A stretch of DNA of 64,000 bases. Origin: Heterocephalus glaber. Taxonomy: Eukaryota > Chordata > Mammalia > Rodentia > Bathyergidae. The stretch covers positions 7,632,460 to 7,696,459 of the forward strand of contig NW_004624748.1 of NCBI RefSeq assembly GCF_000247695.1. Direction: 5' to 3'. How positions within the stretch are numbered: position 1 is the first letter of the stretch; every line of letters begins with the position of its first letter. A program made the translations under genes and the position numbers. This document shows positions 1 through 12,268 of the stretch, in pieces. The notes beneath the pieces were generated by a model that had not been told where the DNA came from, ran no database searches, and saw only the letters and a program-made list of their open reading frames with translations.

Positions 1-2290
1 ATTGAAATTGAAAGGGAAGCAATACTCCCAAATTCATTCCTGGAAGCAAGCATCACCTTGATCCCCAAAGTAGAGAAAGACCCAACTGAAAAAGAACTAT
101 AGGCCAATCTCACTAATGAACACAGATGCAAAAATCCTTAATAAGATATTGGCAAATAGAATGCAGATGATAATCAAGAAGATCATGCACCCTGAGCAAG
201 TGGGATTCATCCCAGGGATGCAGGGATGGTTCAACATATGCAAATCAATAAATGTCATACACTGAGAACAAAAACCATATGATCATCTCAATGGATGCAG
301 AAAAATCATTTGATAAAAGCCAACATGCATTTATGATAAAAGCCCTCCAAAAATGGAATTGATGGCCTCTACCTCAATCTGATAAAAGCCATCTATGAAA
401 AACCAACAGCCAATATCATACTAAATTTGTCACAAACTGAACTCCTTCACACTAAAATCAGGAACAAGACAAGGATGTCCACTATCACCGCTCCTGTTCA
501 GTGTAGTCTTAGAAACATTAGCCACAGCAGTTAGACAAGAGAAAAAAATAGAAGGAATAAAGATGGGAAACGAAGAATTAAATTGACATTATTTGCAGAT
601 GACATGATACTTTATATAGAAGACCCTAAGAACTCCACCAAAAGTCTTCTAGACTTAGTACCAAATTCAGTAAAGTAGCTGGATGCAAAGTCAACACCCA
701 AAAATCAATAGCTTCCCTCTACACAAACAACAGACTCATTGAGAGAGAAATAGGGAAAACAATTCCTTTCACAGTAGCATCAAAAAAATTAAATACCTAG
801 GAATCCACCTAACAAAAGAAATCAAAGACCTCTTCTCTGAAAACTATAGCACTCTGAAAAGAGATTGAAGATGATATGAGAAAATGGAAAGACAGTCCTT
901 CCTCCAGGTAGGAAGAATCAACATAGTGAAAATGCCCATACTTCCAAAACTACTATATAGATTCAATGCAATCCCATTTGAAATCTCAGCAGCATACTTC
1001 ATGGACCTTGAGAAAACAATCCAAAAATTCATTTGGAACAAGAAAAGTCCTAGAATAGCAAAAGCAATTCTAGGCAACAGAGACATGGTAGGGGGTATCA
1101 CAACCCCCAACTTGAAATTATATTGCAAAGCTACTGTTCTAAAAAAAGCATGGTACGGGCATAGAAACAGATTTGAGGAGCAGTGAAACAGATTAGAAGA
1201 TGCAGAAACAACTCCGGACTCACTCAGCCACCTCATGTTTGACAAATGGACAAAAGATAGCCTCTTTAATAAATGGTGCTGGAAAAATTGGTTTTCAACT
1301 TACCAAAGATTAAAACTACACCCATATCTCTTACCATGGACTAAACTAAAATCAAAATGGATTAAAGATCTAAATATTAAAACAGAAATGCTGAACCAGC
1401 TGCAACAGAGGTTAGGTAGAACTCTTGAAGACATTGGTGTAGGAAAAGATTTTATGAACAAAACCTCAGTTGCCCATGAACTAGCACAAACAATCAACAA
1501 GTGAGATCTCTTCTGATTAAAAAGCTTCTGTACATCAAGAGAAATCACAAACAGAAGACACAACTTACAATGTGGGAAAAAAGTTTCACCTGCTGTTCCT
1601 CAAAGGTCTACTGTCTAGAATCTATAAACAACTTTAAAAAATCCAACCTCCCAAATTTAAAGACCCAATCCAAAAATGGGCATCTGAAATGAACAGACAT
1701 TTCTCAAAGAAGTAGAAATAGCAGATAAACATATGAAAAAATGTTCAACATCACTGGTCATTCAGGAGATGCAAATGAAAACAAAGCTGAGATTCCACCT
1801 CACCTCATAAAGAATGGCTGCTATCATGAAATCCACCAATAATAAATGTTCGCAGGGCTGTGAGTATAGAGAAACACTGCTCCACTGCTGGTGGGAGTGT
1901 AGACTGGAGTAGCCACTGTGGAAATCAGTATGGAGATACCTCAAAGAACTGGGACCAGAGGTCCCATTTGACCCAGCTATTCCCCTACTGCGTATCTTCC
2001 CCAATGAATTAAAAGAATCATACCACAGTGACATATGTGCACCTGTGTTCATAGCAGGACAGTTTGTAATAGCTAAAACTTGGATGCAGCCCAATTGCCC
2101 ATCAACTGGAGACTGGGTAAAGAAAATGTGCATTTCCTTTTTTTAATAAAATGGAGTACTACTCAACCATAAAAAATGAGAAATTAGAGACATTTGTAGC
2201 TAATTGGATGCACATTGAGGCAATACTCTTAAGTGAAATAAATAAGACACACATGTATAAATACTGAATGCTTTCTCTAGTGTGAGAAAC
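1..2290 (+). pseudogene. L1 ORF2 reverse transcriptase/C-terminal region, broken
   Basis: This is a decayed copy of the L1 ORF2 protein, which in active elements primes and copies L1 RNA at nicked target DNA. The RT catalytic motif is still readable as FADD (codons around 594-605, in context LFADDMILY). Open stretches at 884-1186, 1235-1504 and 1501-1692 are successive pieces of one protein shifted among frames: the first contains the '[16 protein letters not shown]' and '[15 protein letters not shown]' blocks typical of the region after the RT domain, and the second the '[11 protein letters not shown]' block. Frameshifts and stops separate the pieces. The C-terminal part continues, without a long frame, through 1740-2290. 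The sequence cannot give a functional enzyme. Confidence 0.9.
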
Positions 2291-2586
2291 TGAAAGTGTA
2301 AATAAGGTCTAAAAGGTATAACAGATAAAGTGAAATAGGAAGAAAAGGGGCAAAGGTGAAGGGGAAATGGAAGAGGTAGGGGAAAGGAAAGAAGGGAATG
2401 GAATTAACATGAGAAAATGAAAAAATGGAAACAAAATCTTTGTAAATAGGGAGGGATGGAGGGGTTGAAGGGATGGCAGGGAAAGGGGGAAAAATGAGAA
2501 GCAAGAGATTATGTAAAGTTACAAATTTCCAATGATGAATGTCATTATATGGCATACCTAAAATGTACCAATATAATTTTTTTAAA
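1..2586 (+). mobile_element. L1 (LINE-1) 3' half: ORF2 remnant plus 3' UTR
   Basis: This is the 3' part of a relatively young L1 retrotransposon; the window edge cuts off its 5' part. About 1-2290 is ORF2 sequence and about 2290-2586 is a purine-rich 3' UTR (runs of aggaaag and gggga) ending in a short A/T-rich tail after the 'aatgtaccaata' motif. The same 3' UTR recurs at 33210-33530, 39814-40110, 38433-38965 and 56319-56531, which defines one local L1 family. No TSD can be tested because the 5' end lies outside. Frames are broken, so it is non-autonomous. Confidence 0.93.
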
Positions 2587-2975
2587 TGCAAAGATTTATA
2601 TTTAAGACATATACATTAAGATAATATTTTGTATGATAGGTGTGATGCTCAATAAACATAATCTTTGCTCTCAAGAAGCTTTCAGATTTAAATGTGATTT
2701 TAATGCAATGAATTTGCATTTTAGTAATCATAACAGAGTCTGTATATAGTTAAAATACAGGTGCATAGGTTTGTTAGATCATTTAATTTTTCTAAAAAGC
2801 ATAATTGACATATTTCATGGGCAGATCCTAGCATAAAATGGTGTCCCACACCTCCTTCTACTCAAATTCAATGAACAACTGATCAGAACCATTGCCTTAA
2901 ACTTCATCCTCCCTCCTAGAAAGTGCAATTCTTCTTCTTTTCACAGACCATGTGGCAAAGTGTAGGTAAAAACAG
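2587..2975. other. Intergenic, nothing recognised
   Basis: AT-rich unique-looking sequence between the L1 tail and a MIR. No open frame or repeat signature was recognised. Confidence 0.5.
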
Positions 2976-3125
2976 ATTTTTATATCCTGATACCTGGTTT
3001 ACTAGCTATGTGACCATGGAAATACCAGGTAAGATCCTTGTGCTTCCTTTTCTTTCTTTAAAGAATAAATAATAATGGTATATATGTCATAAGGTTGTTT
3101 TGCAAATTAAATTAATACATGCATA
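2976..3125 (+). repeat. MIR SINE fragment
   Basis: The sequence follows the MIR core and 3' part: 'ctagctatgtgaccatgg' (MIR: agctgtgtgaccttgg), then 'aataataatggta', 'cataaggttgttttgcaaatta' and 'taatacatgca'. It is heavily diverged, as expected for an ancient mammalian tRNA-derived SINE. Confidence 0.72.
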
Positions 3126-5701
3126 ATACTGATCAATTATGATGGTTACTTATACTGCTATTAATATGACTGCTACTAATCAGTTGAAATGGTTATGGCC
3201 TGATGTCTATTTTGAGTCCAGCACTGACCAAAATGCACAGCGAATGAGTTGGTCATGCATGAGGCTTTACCAGATTGGTTCAAGTTAGTCAAAGAAACTT
3301 TCCCTGGGAAAATAGTCCAAACTTTCCTCCCTTTTGAGGATGTACAGAAGATTCAGGAATGTTTATTGTTTGAAGAGTTGGTACACTTATATTTGTTAAA
3401 TGCTTTATTGATTAGGACTGTGTGTAGGCACTCTTCTTGGGAGGCCATCTTGGAGGACATCTAACATTGATGATTGATTGGCAAGGAGACTCTGTGAGCT
3501 TTTTCTTTTCTTCATAGGAGCTGCCTAATAGCATTGGACCATTGATCTATTTACTGTATTTGGCCCCCTGGCAATGGCTAATGCTAGCAGGACCATATTA
3601 TGAAGTGTTGTTCCTAGAGGGTCAGAAGGAGAGACAATATTGTCTTTGAATGAGAGAGATGTTGAGCTTGAGGCAGATTTTAGACATCTTTCTGTTTCTC
3701 TTACAGCAACCTCTGCAGACTGACCATGTGTGTATCATAATTTACCATTTATACTTGGTTTAACTTCAAGCACCATGCCCTTAAATGTGTTCCTTTTTTC
3801 ATTTAGATAATTTAAAATCCATCTTCAGAGAAATGTATGGGTAATAATAAGGAAATGTGCTTATTTCTGCTAAAGTTAGAGGACTATAAAAGAGTCATAT
3901 TTTAGATTAAAGACAAGAATCATTTTGGTCTATAGGTAGAAGTATCGTTCAAAGAAGAAACAGGTTATCCTTTCTGATACCACTATTTATAAGAAAAAAC
4001 TCTTCTTTTGCCCTTTCACTTTAAAATGTAGTATAGTGCATAAGACTTGGGTTTTGATTTTGGTCCCCTACAGTGCAAGTGTTAGATCTAATACTGCCCT
4101 ATTGGTTTTGAATAACTTGTATTAGATTCTTGACACATCTACATAAACAGGATGAGCATTACAATTTTGGGCTGGTGTGACAAGTGAATGAAATAAATAT
4201 AAGCTGGGTAAACACACTGGGTGTAGGTATCACATAAATGCTGGTTTCTGCCTGTCTGCAAAGTTGTGGTTGGTACCCAAGGCAAGGGAATTGGGATTTG
4301 GTCCAAGCTCTCAATAAAATATTTAACAATCTGGCCTCCTTCCAGTCTCAGTGTGAAAAGTAATTTCAAAGAGTTTTCATTCCTTTGGAAATTACTGCAT
4401 TAGGTAGGCTGTCTGGCTGATGGCTCTCCCCAGGAAATCCCACCATGGCAAATGGGTATCTCTTGATTTTTCCATCTATTTTTAAGTTCTCTAAAAATAT
4501 TGCTACACAAGTAAGTGCAGATGATAAGACAAGGAAACAAAAGTAAGGATAAGCAATTCTATGCAAAATCTTTATTAATTTTAACAAATATTCTCTGTTC
4601 CTTCCTGTGTGAGGTTTATACCACATCCATCCCACTGAAGGCAGGTAGAGCTATGTGTCTTCCTCTGACCAAAGAGACACCATTTGTCACTCCCAAGAAG
4701 CTTTAAGAACTGTTAGTGGTATAATCTTATCTTTAATCCTCTTGCATGAGACCCATAATGTTCCAGATCACAAATGTCCACTATCCTGCTTTGTATGAAC
4801 AACTACCTAGAGCAGCATTACTGCAAACATATGATGAAGACATATTAAGAGTGAGAAATGAGACTGTTTTTTGCGATCCACTGGACTGTGAGGTTGTTTG
4901 ACACAATAGTGTAGACCCTTTCCTATCCCACTGTGATCTAAAAAGATTCCAAGTCAGACTTGTCTTGTATCTTCTAACCTGTCTCTTGCATGGCCAGAAT
5001 ATTTCTCAAATCTTGCATATTTTGAAGAACCACATTTTATCTTGTACAGTTTGGGAGAGCGTAGTGTTTCCAATGAACAACTGGCGTTCTTATTATATTT
5101 TTGTTTTTAAAGCTGAACCTGTAACTAAATTGTGTGACAAGGACTCTGTTCATTAAAAAATACACACAGGACAAAATCTATTTTGAGAGATCCTAGTTGT
5201 TGATGTTGAATCTCTTCAATGGTGTGGTTCCTCTAGCACAATAGGGGGTTTGAATGTTATTTGAATTTCATTTTGGGCCTGAAAGTCATTTGACCTTGAG
5301 TTTGTTTTCTCGCTGTTTCTCTAGATGTAGGGAGTTGAACAAGCCACTTATTTGTGGCCTTAATTTATTCTTACATAAGAAGAGTGTTAATATAGAAAGA
5401 GAGTTATTTTGAGAAATAAATTAATCTATGCGGAAGCATTATACAAATGTTAACACTAATTTTTATGGCATTTAGTTTCCTTAAGTATAATCCATTTTCC
5501 AGCATAGAAACCAAATTCCCCTAGCCAAGAACACATCATCATGGATAGTGTGGTAAAGAATGTCCTGCAGTGGTGAGAAGGGCAGCCACAACCAGCATCT
5601 ACCAAGAAAGTCCCCAGGGTGTGCCCAAGTCTCACAATGTTAGAAAAATAGAAGAGATTTTTTGCAGGACTAGATTTCCACATTATCAACTCTTTCCTCT
5701 T

Positions 5702-5702
<1 letters not shown>
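3126..5702. other. Intergenic, no gene recognised
   Basis: About 2.6 kb of AT-rich sequence. Open frames at 3249-3464 (71 aa), 4139-4369 and 4366-4635 show no domain, signal or composition I recognise and are of a length expected by chance. No RNA gene or repeat family could be assigned. Confidence 0.5.

Positions 5703-5703
<1 letters not shown>

Positions 5704-5742
<39 letters not shown>
5704..5742. repeat. (CA)n microsatellite
   Basis: About 19 uninterrupted CA units, followed through 5870 by imperfect ATAC/CATA-rich sequence (catacatacatacata at 5852-5867). The short frames read here in both directions are repeat artefacts. Confidence 0.97.
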
Positions 5743-5748
<6 letters not shown>

Positions 5749-5877
5749 GGTGCATCTATTTAAACATATAAACAGACACTCATGGAAAGCAAATACATGC
5801 GTCCATACTTCCATACATATACACATGCATACTACTCATACATAAATACATGCATACATACATACATATGCAAAAAT

Positions 5878-6266
5878 GTCAGTTAGCATTTTGTTACTCC
5901 AACAAATACCTGAGATAATCAACTTACAAGATAAAAGATTTAGTTTGGCTCATAGTTTTGGAGGTTTCAGAATGTGATTGATTGGCCCATTTGCTTTTGG
6001 TCCCATGGTGAGAAAGCACATCATTGTGGGGAATGTACAGTGGGCCAAGAAAACAAAACAAATAAACTTGATTTATGGATGGAAACTTAAGGAGAGAGAT
6101 GGTCTAGGGTTTCACTATTCCCTCCAAGGGCACATTCCAAATGACATGAAGACTTTCCAGTAGGTCCTGCCTGTTTAAGCTTCCACCACATTCCAATAGC
6201 ACTCAGGGGGAACTGAGCCTTTAATACATAGGCTTTTGGGGGACACTTAAGATCTAAACTGTAGAA
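5878..6266 (-). repeat. MaLR-type LTR, antisense
   Basis: Read on the minus strand this follows the ERVL-MaLR LTR layout: a start near 'agatcttaagtgtcccccaa', a middle with 'tgcccttggaggg', and an end with 'tgattatctcaggtattt' followed by a degraded 'gttactccaacaaa...' terminus. On the plus strand the diagnostic blocks are 'aaatacctgagataatcaac' (5905-5924) and 'cttttgggggacacttaaga' (6233-6252). No internal region is attached, so it is a solo or truncated LTR. It contributes no coding sequence. Confidence 0.72.
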
Positions 6267-6267
6267 T

Positions 6268-6312
6268 CCATCTCCATCTCCATCTCCATCTCCATCTCTA
6301 TCTCTATCTCTC
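6268..6312. repeat. (CTCCAT)n / (CTCTAT)n hexamer array
   Basis: Five tandem ccatct units pass into ctctat variants and end in ctctcccc. The array begins directly at the outer edge of the antisense LTR. Confidence 0.95.
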
Positions 6313-6957
6313 CCCAGGTAGTCAGAGATGGGCGTAAGTTATATTTTAGATTTTTTATTAGTTTAATGATCAGAGATTGGAATAGGGAGATTGTGCTTGG
6401 GAAATTTTCCTAACATCTAAGGACATTAAAACTAGAATCGATTGTTGTAGTGACTGCAGTGGTAAATTTGGGGAGCTGGTCTCATGATATTTTTACCCTG
6501 CCTCGTTTCATTGGTTTTGGAAACAAAAGGAATTCAGAGCCCTGGGCATTGAAAGCACTTTATACTCAGGGGACAGTCAAGAAATCTATGGCTTTGCAAT
6601 ATTTGGGGGGAACACTGATAGGCTTGAGAGATGGAAAGATTTTGAGTAAAGGAAATTGTATATCTTGGGTGACTCATCCTCTCTCCAATTGATGTTATCA
6701 TGAGTCAGAGCACTGGGACTACCAGTTCTTTCAGTTTGTGTAAACAAACACACTGTGAATATGAATATGAAGGCAGGTGTTGTGGTTTAAAATGTCTACT
6801 TTTCTTTCTTAAACTTCCTCTTATGGCCACTTCTAATACTTCAAGAGTCCTGACTGCCTTACAAGCCATAGTAAAATTAGACTTCAGAGTGAGCAGCAGT
6901 CAGAAACATGACCACTTCCCTCTATTCATTACTTTTTGAAAATTTTGTGCATGTGCT
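6313..6957. other. Intergenic, nothing recognised
   Basis: Unique-looking sequence. Frames at 6450-6692 (80 aa) and 6700-6939 (79 aa) have no recognisable domain and are treated as chance frames. Confidence 0.45.
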
Positions 6958-7081
6958 CTTGTCTCTTTGTCTCTGTCTCTGCCCCTCTTTTTCTGTCTTT
7001 CTGTCTCTCTGTCTCTGTCTGTAGTTCTCTCTGCTGTCTCTCTCTCTGTCTCTCTGTCTCTCTCTCTCTCTCTCTATCTCA

Positions 7082-7116
<35 letters not shown>
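6958..7116. repeat. Compound pyrimidine tract (TCTCTG/TC)n followed by (CA)n
   Basis: About 120 bp of almost pure pyrimidine (ctctgtct and tctctctc units, 6958-7078) passes directly into a (CA)n run (about 7079-7116). The cysteine/valine-rich and arginine/glutamate-rich frames here (6922-7284 minus, 6936-7142 plus) are translations of the repeat and not genes. Confidence 0.95.
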
Positions 7117-7119
<3 letters not shown>

Positions 7120-8220
7120 ACTTCTGGATAAAAACAGCATAATTTCTAATAGGGCATAGCTGGCTACTTGATGGATTATGTTGATATCAACACAAACTAC
7201 CTGTACTTTCAAAAGGAGGTGATTGAGGTGAGCAGGCTGAAGCAGGTCCCCTCTCAAACTGGAAATCTGAGTGGGACATGACATATAACTTAAATTTGCT
7301 GTTTTACTTTCAGGGATGAAACAGCCTCATATACAAGTAAATCTTAAAGTGAACATTTAAATCCAGCAATCATCATTAAAATCAGTAATGTTTTTCAATT
7401 AAGACATAAAACAGAAGATTCTTTAAAACAGTTTACTCAGCCTTTCATGATGTCTAATCTGATCATCATACCTCATTCTGAGGATTCAGGGCATTTGTTA
7501 TAGACAGCCTATAAAGACACCAAAACTATATTGAAATATTTGCGCTCTCATAACCTCTTTTTACCAGAGATAACTACTCAGGTCCTCTCACTTATTTGAG
7601 ATTAATGTGTCTGATGAATTCGGAAACTATAGACATCAAAGTTCTCAATCAGAGGAAAGGTAAACATTATGTATATCATGGAGAATTGATATTATAATCA
7701 GGTAGTGCTTCTATCATCAAAATTCTTTCCTTCCAAACTTTATTCTCAAAGAACCACAGTGATCTAAAATGTTTCTTTTCATTTTAATGAGTTAAAAAAT
7801 GACATTCTGGTTTTTAAAGGTCCCTTGAATGGAAAAGTGACAAGTTTGACCTCAGAATGCTAATTCTTGAGCACAAAGCCCGAAATAACTCAATTTTAAT
7901 TAACTTCTATACTTTTTCTTCAACAATTGTAACTTGTGTTTTTACTAATGAGATGCACTCATAATTCTTTCATCTAGCTTTGACTAATTTTTCTTTGACT
8001 TTAAGGAAAAGAAAAAAATAGAAAAATACTGAGAATGATGTCAAAGACACATGTAACCAACATTCATATATGTACAATTTTAATGGCTTAATGTATGTTT
8101 TTTAATTTTGAGAATTAATGAAATGGATTAAGTGTTCTCTGTCTCTCATGCTTGCCTACAGTAGAGTCATCTACTGTAGTAAATTTAGTGTGAATCTAAG
8201 TTAACCATTTTATATTTTTA
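7117..8220. other. Intergenic, nothing recognised
   Basis: AT-rich sequence without a long frame. I could not assign a repeat family. Confidence 0.45.
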
Positions 8221-8224
8221 CATT

Positions 8225-8890
8225 TATCAAGATATCCACAAATAATTTTGTTATACAAATTTTTTTCATAAATGTGAAATTACTATGTACATCTTTCTGT
8301 ACCCTGAATTCTTCATTCCAAATGATATTTACTAAATCAGTACATATTAGTACCATATTACTTTCTATTTAATTGTTTCATCATCTTCTGTAGTTTGAAT
8401 ATAGCACAATTTTTGTATTCATTCCTCTAAGCACCATAATTTCAGATATTCCCAATTTTTCATTATTACAAATAATTCTGCACTGAATATTCTTTAATAT
8501 TTCTTTTTGTGTACATGGAAAAATTTCTTCTAGGAAATGCACTCAAAGGTAGAATTGGTAGAGTATAGGGCACTCACAATTTAGACTTTACTAGGTACTA
8601 CTAAGTTGTTCTCACCAGTATTATACCAAATTTACTCCCACAAACATTGTATGCTAGTTGTGTTTTCCCAGTTGCTAGCAAATAGCATTCTAAACATTTT
8701 TGTTTCTTTTCAATTAAATGAATATGATATGATACCACAATGTTGTTTCAATTTTTATTCTCTTGATAACAAATGAAGCTGTCTTTTAAAATGTTTGATA
8801 GCCTCCTCTTATGAACTGTGTATCTATTTCTTATGAATAAGGATTTTCATATTTCATAATATACTTTTAGAATAAATTAATATTATGCTG
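8225..8890 (-). repeat. Ancient L1 3'-region fragment, antisense
   Basis: Plus-strand text matches the antisense signature of old L1 3' ends: 'attacaaataattctgcact' (8465-8484), 'gtacatggaaaaatttcttc' (8511-8530), then 'aggtagaattgg' followed by the 'accagtattataccaaattt' and 'actcccacaaac' equivalents. Divergence is high and subfamily and edges are uncertain. Confidence 0.5.
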
Positions 8891-9543
8891 TTCATGAATG
8901 TCCCAATGAAGATAGGTCAAATTTCTTGGAAATTGGATATTTTTGTAAGCTTTCTTCTCCATTTAAATAAATGAAATAAGAGGAAGAGCCTGATAGAATC
9001 TAAAGGAAAAGTTTTCTCAATTATATTGTTTTCTATGGTGCTTTTAGTTCATTACTCATCTGGAGTCTCAGGGCAGCAATATTTTGCCTTCATTTCTTTA
9101 TTTTTGAGAACAATAATCAGTATACTATTTTTAGAATTTATAGTACTTATATCATCAAAATTCTTTCCTTCTACACTTTATTTCCAAAGAACCATTGTAA
9201 TCTAAGTGGTTTTTCCATTTTAATGAATTAAAAATTATGTTTATAACTTTTATTTCCTTCCTGTCTACATTCATTCCATTGGTGATCTTTATCCTTTTTA
9301 ATGACTCTCAATATCATTTATATGTAGAATATTTTCAACTTTATTATCTTTTTCTTGGTTTTTCCTCTAAACTCTGTATGCCCAACTACTTTCTTGGTTT
9401 ATAGATGCTTAACAGGAACAAGCTCCAACTTAACATTTTTAAAATCTCTTAAATTACAGCATATTCCAGCCTACCTGGCCTTCCCTATTCTCCTCTACCT
9501 CATTAAAGAGGACCGCAATTCACCTTCTTGCTGAGATTTAAAA
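8891..9543. other. Intergenic, nothing recognised
   Basis: AT-rich; no frame or recognised repeat. The last 100 bp could be the start of the L2 that follows. Confidence 0.4.
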
Positions 9544-9561
9544 ACACACACACACACACAA
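9544..9561. repeat. Short (CA)n
   Basis: About nine CA units. Confidence 0.9.
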
Positions 9562-9599
9562 ATAAATTTCTCCTCTGTCCATTCATACTACTGGCCAGT

Positions 9600-10210
9600 C
9601 CTATGCTTTATCTTCAGAACATATACTGAATACATCCACTCTTCAGGAGCCCCTCCTTTGCTGTCTTCTAAGTCCAAGCTAATTTCATCTCTACCTTCTA
9701 AGTTCCCTTTCTTGCCACTTTCTATTCAATTCACAAAGCAGCCAAAATGATCTTTATAAAGCACAAATAAGAACCCATTCATTTCTCTTTTACCTAAAAC
9801 CCACCTATGTTATCTCATAGTATATGAAGTAAAGCCTAAATTTCTTAATAAAATCTTTAAGACATTATGTGCTCAGTGTTGCACATATTATTGACTTTTT
9901 CCACTCAAAACTTCACTTACTTGATTCAAGTAAAGAGGTCAGTTAGTAGCTCCTCTAACATTTCCCTTCAATAAATTTTCATTTTTTGTCATGTTCCTCT
10001 GCCATATCTTAGAAGTCTTTAGGCTAATGCACATATGTGATCATTTCATTGAGGCAATTCCTAATTACTGTACAAAAATTACAACCTGACCATCACCTCT
10101 CTTTCCTCAGTATCATTTACCTTTTTTCTGTTGACAATTTGAAGCTTCATGCAGAGATCAACTGTCCCTTCCAAGTACCCCCTCAACCTGTGCTACTTGT
10201 AGGTTAATGA
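9600..10210 (+). repeat. L2 LINE 3'-end fragment
   Basis: The order of blocks follows the L2 3' end: a stretch like 'catgtcactcccctgcttaaaa' (here 'cacaaataagaacccattca', 9761-9780), then the equivalent of 'aagtccaaactccttag' ('gaagtaaagcctaaatttct', 9825-9844), a 'tatgtgctc' block, and a downstream part with 'gaggcaattcctaattact' (10052-10070; L2: gaggccttccctgacc). Heavily diverged; no coding capacity. Confidence 0.55.
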
Positions 10211-10679
10211 GCAAAAATTAATAACTATTCTGACTCTATATCATTTCATGTTGTAATATAGTGATAGGTACCTGAAACAACAAATAAATGGCTAAGGTAT
10301 ACTTTTGCATTACCACAAGATCATGTGATAGGAAATTTTATTTTCATAAGTACCACTGGCCTATATATTACTTTGTGCCAGCATTGCCACTCAAATAACA
10401 AAATCCAGATAATATACAAAAGTAATTTATCTGCCTGAAGACATCAAATTGCTGCCAGAGTTATAAGGGGGATGGTGTGGCTAAGATTCCGGGTATGAGG
10501 GAACCAAAAGGAGTAAATCAATATGTGCTGAGCTGCTTTTCCATTCAAGGCATTTCATGATTCTTAGCCTGGTGTGAGAAACACAATCAGAGAACTGGCT
10601 GGTAAAATGATAGAAAAATCAACAGAGCTCTTGGCAATTTCATGAAGCCAAAGAAATAAAATTTGGAAGTCAAAGTAGC
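10211..10679. other. Intergenic, nothing recognised
   Basis: Unique-looking sequence between the L2 and the next L1 fragment. Confidence 0.4.
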
Positions 10680-11645
10680 CGGGTTAAAAGGGTCAACTTC
10701 CTAGATGAAAAGAAGTGCAACATCTCTGGCCATTAGACAAATTCAAATTAAAATAACAGACTAAGATTTCATCTTACACCAGAAAGGATGGATATCATCA
10801 AAAAATCAAATAAGAACAAATGCTGGCCTGGTTGTGGTGAAAAAGGATCCCTTCTACATTGGTAGGGATGTAAACTAGTACAACCGTTATGGAAATCAGT
10901 ATGGAAATTTCTCCAAAAAATCTAAAAATAGAAATTCTATTTGACCCATCTATTCCTTTTATAGGTATTTCCCCAAAAGAACTAGAGTCACTATATTCCA
11001 GCAACGCATGCTTACCAAGGTTTATAACAGCACAATTCATAATAGCTAAATCCTGAAAGCAGCCTGTATATTCATTAACAGATGAATGGATAAAGAAAAT
11101 GTGGTTCCTATGCATAATTGAGTACTATTCAGCTATAAAGAAGGATAAATTCAAAACATATGTAGGAAAAAGAATATACCTGGAAAATATAATGTTAAGT
11201 GAAATAAGTCCAACACACAAGTTTAAATACCATATGGTATCTATCATTTGAGTAAGGCAAAGTACAAATAAAGAGCAAAATAAGAGACTGACACAAGAAA
11301 ACAGGGAGGTAGATCTTTTGCAAATAGAAAGGAGTCCAGGAGACCTAGGGTGAGGGAAGGGGTGAAATGGGGAAGTAAAAAGATTTAAGATGTGTCATGT
11401 ACAGACACCAAATACTCACAAAGAATGTAAACATTATATGTTCATAAACATGAACTAAAAATAACAATAATAACAAAAGTGAGGAAAAGGGATTTAGCAT
11501 CAGAAGGAGAGAGGTAGATGGGGAGGGGGAAGGGAAACAAAAAGAATCAAGATATATTATGTTCATGTACCTGTTCCCTAAGATAAATGTAAACTTCATG
11601 TACTGCAAACATGTACTAATATAATAAAAAAATAAAAAATAAATG
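10680..11645 (+). mobile_element. Older L1 3' end with a doubled 3' UTR
   Basis: The ORF2 C-terminal region is recognisable without an open frame: 'taaactagtacaaccgttat' (10871-10890), 'ggaaatcagtatggaaattt' (10891-10910), 'tttgacccatctattcc', 'taatgttaagtgaaataag' and others. The 3' UTR part (about 11290-11645) holds two successive purine-rich units, each ending in an 'atgtaaac...atgt(t/a)c...ataa' block: 11340-11482 and 11483-11645. The second ends in 'aataaaaaaataaaaaataaa'. The 105-aa minus-strand frame at 10798-11115 is a shadow of this L1. Confidence 0.8.
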
Positions 11646-12087
11646 ATTTGAACATGTGGTGATTTTCCACCTGAGATATTTGCTGAAATCTTAACCTGTA
11701 GATGGTAAAAATAAAAGAAGCCAAAATCCCAATGTGAGATATGAATCATTTGATTTAAAATTCAAAAACAGGTAAACTAATGAGATTCAGAAGAGTGATT
11801 ATCTTTGGGAAAGGAGAGGACCAAGAGGGCATATGAGTTTTGTAGTCCTGGGCATCTGGTCTCCATCTACATTTACTGTTGTGGAGAATAAAGACATCAT
11901 CAGCTGAGGCAAGTACTGATGGTTTCATGTCTACCTGAATGTTGGCATCTCTATGGCAGGATCAGCATCCTATTGAATTGCAATCTGTACAGCACTTTGA
12001 GATGGTAATAAATAATTGAGGAGGGGCACAATGAAGTGGGATTGGAGAAAGCAGTCACATTATGAAATGTAAGACAAATGTCACTAT
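11646..12087. other. Intergenic, nothing recognised
   Basis: No gene or repeat family assigned. Confidence 0.4.
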
Positions 12088-12268
12088 CGCAGTGATTTTC
12101 AAAATGTGATCTGTATCTGGTGAGTTTCACAAACATGTAGATTCCTGGGTACTGCCCTCAAAGGTAATGATGCATTAACTCTGAGGAAATATCCAGAAAT
12201 GAGGAATTTTATATCAGATTACTCTGACATAGATAGTTTGTAGGTTGTTCTTTGGGAAACACAAACAT
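12088..12268 (+). mobile_element. MER5A-like non-autonomous hAT element
   Basis: The start 'cagtgattttcaaaatgtg' corresponds to the MER5A start (cagtggttctcaaagtgtgg). The internal 'atgtagattcctgggtactg' (12137-12156) matches the 'atgcaaattcctgggcccc' block, and the right end 'gtttgtaggttgttctttgg' (12236-12255) is the inverted partner of the left end. Such MITE-like elements were moved in trans by hAT-Charlie transposases and encode nothing. Confidence 0.7.

Noticed and set aside
5700..5870. CRISPR-like or satellite array
   Set aside because: Only (CA)n and CATA-type simple repeats, with no spacer/repeat alternation.
11345..11749. 134-aa minus-strand frame
   Set aside because: It reads the antisense of the purine-rich L1 3' UTR; no domain.
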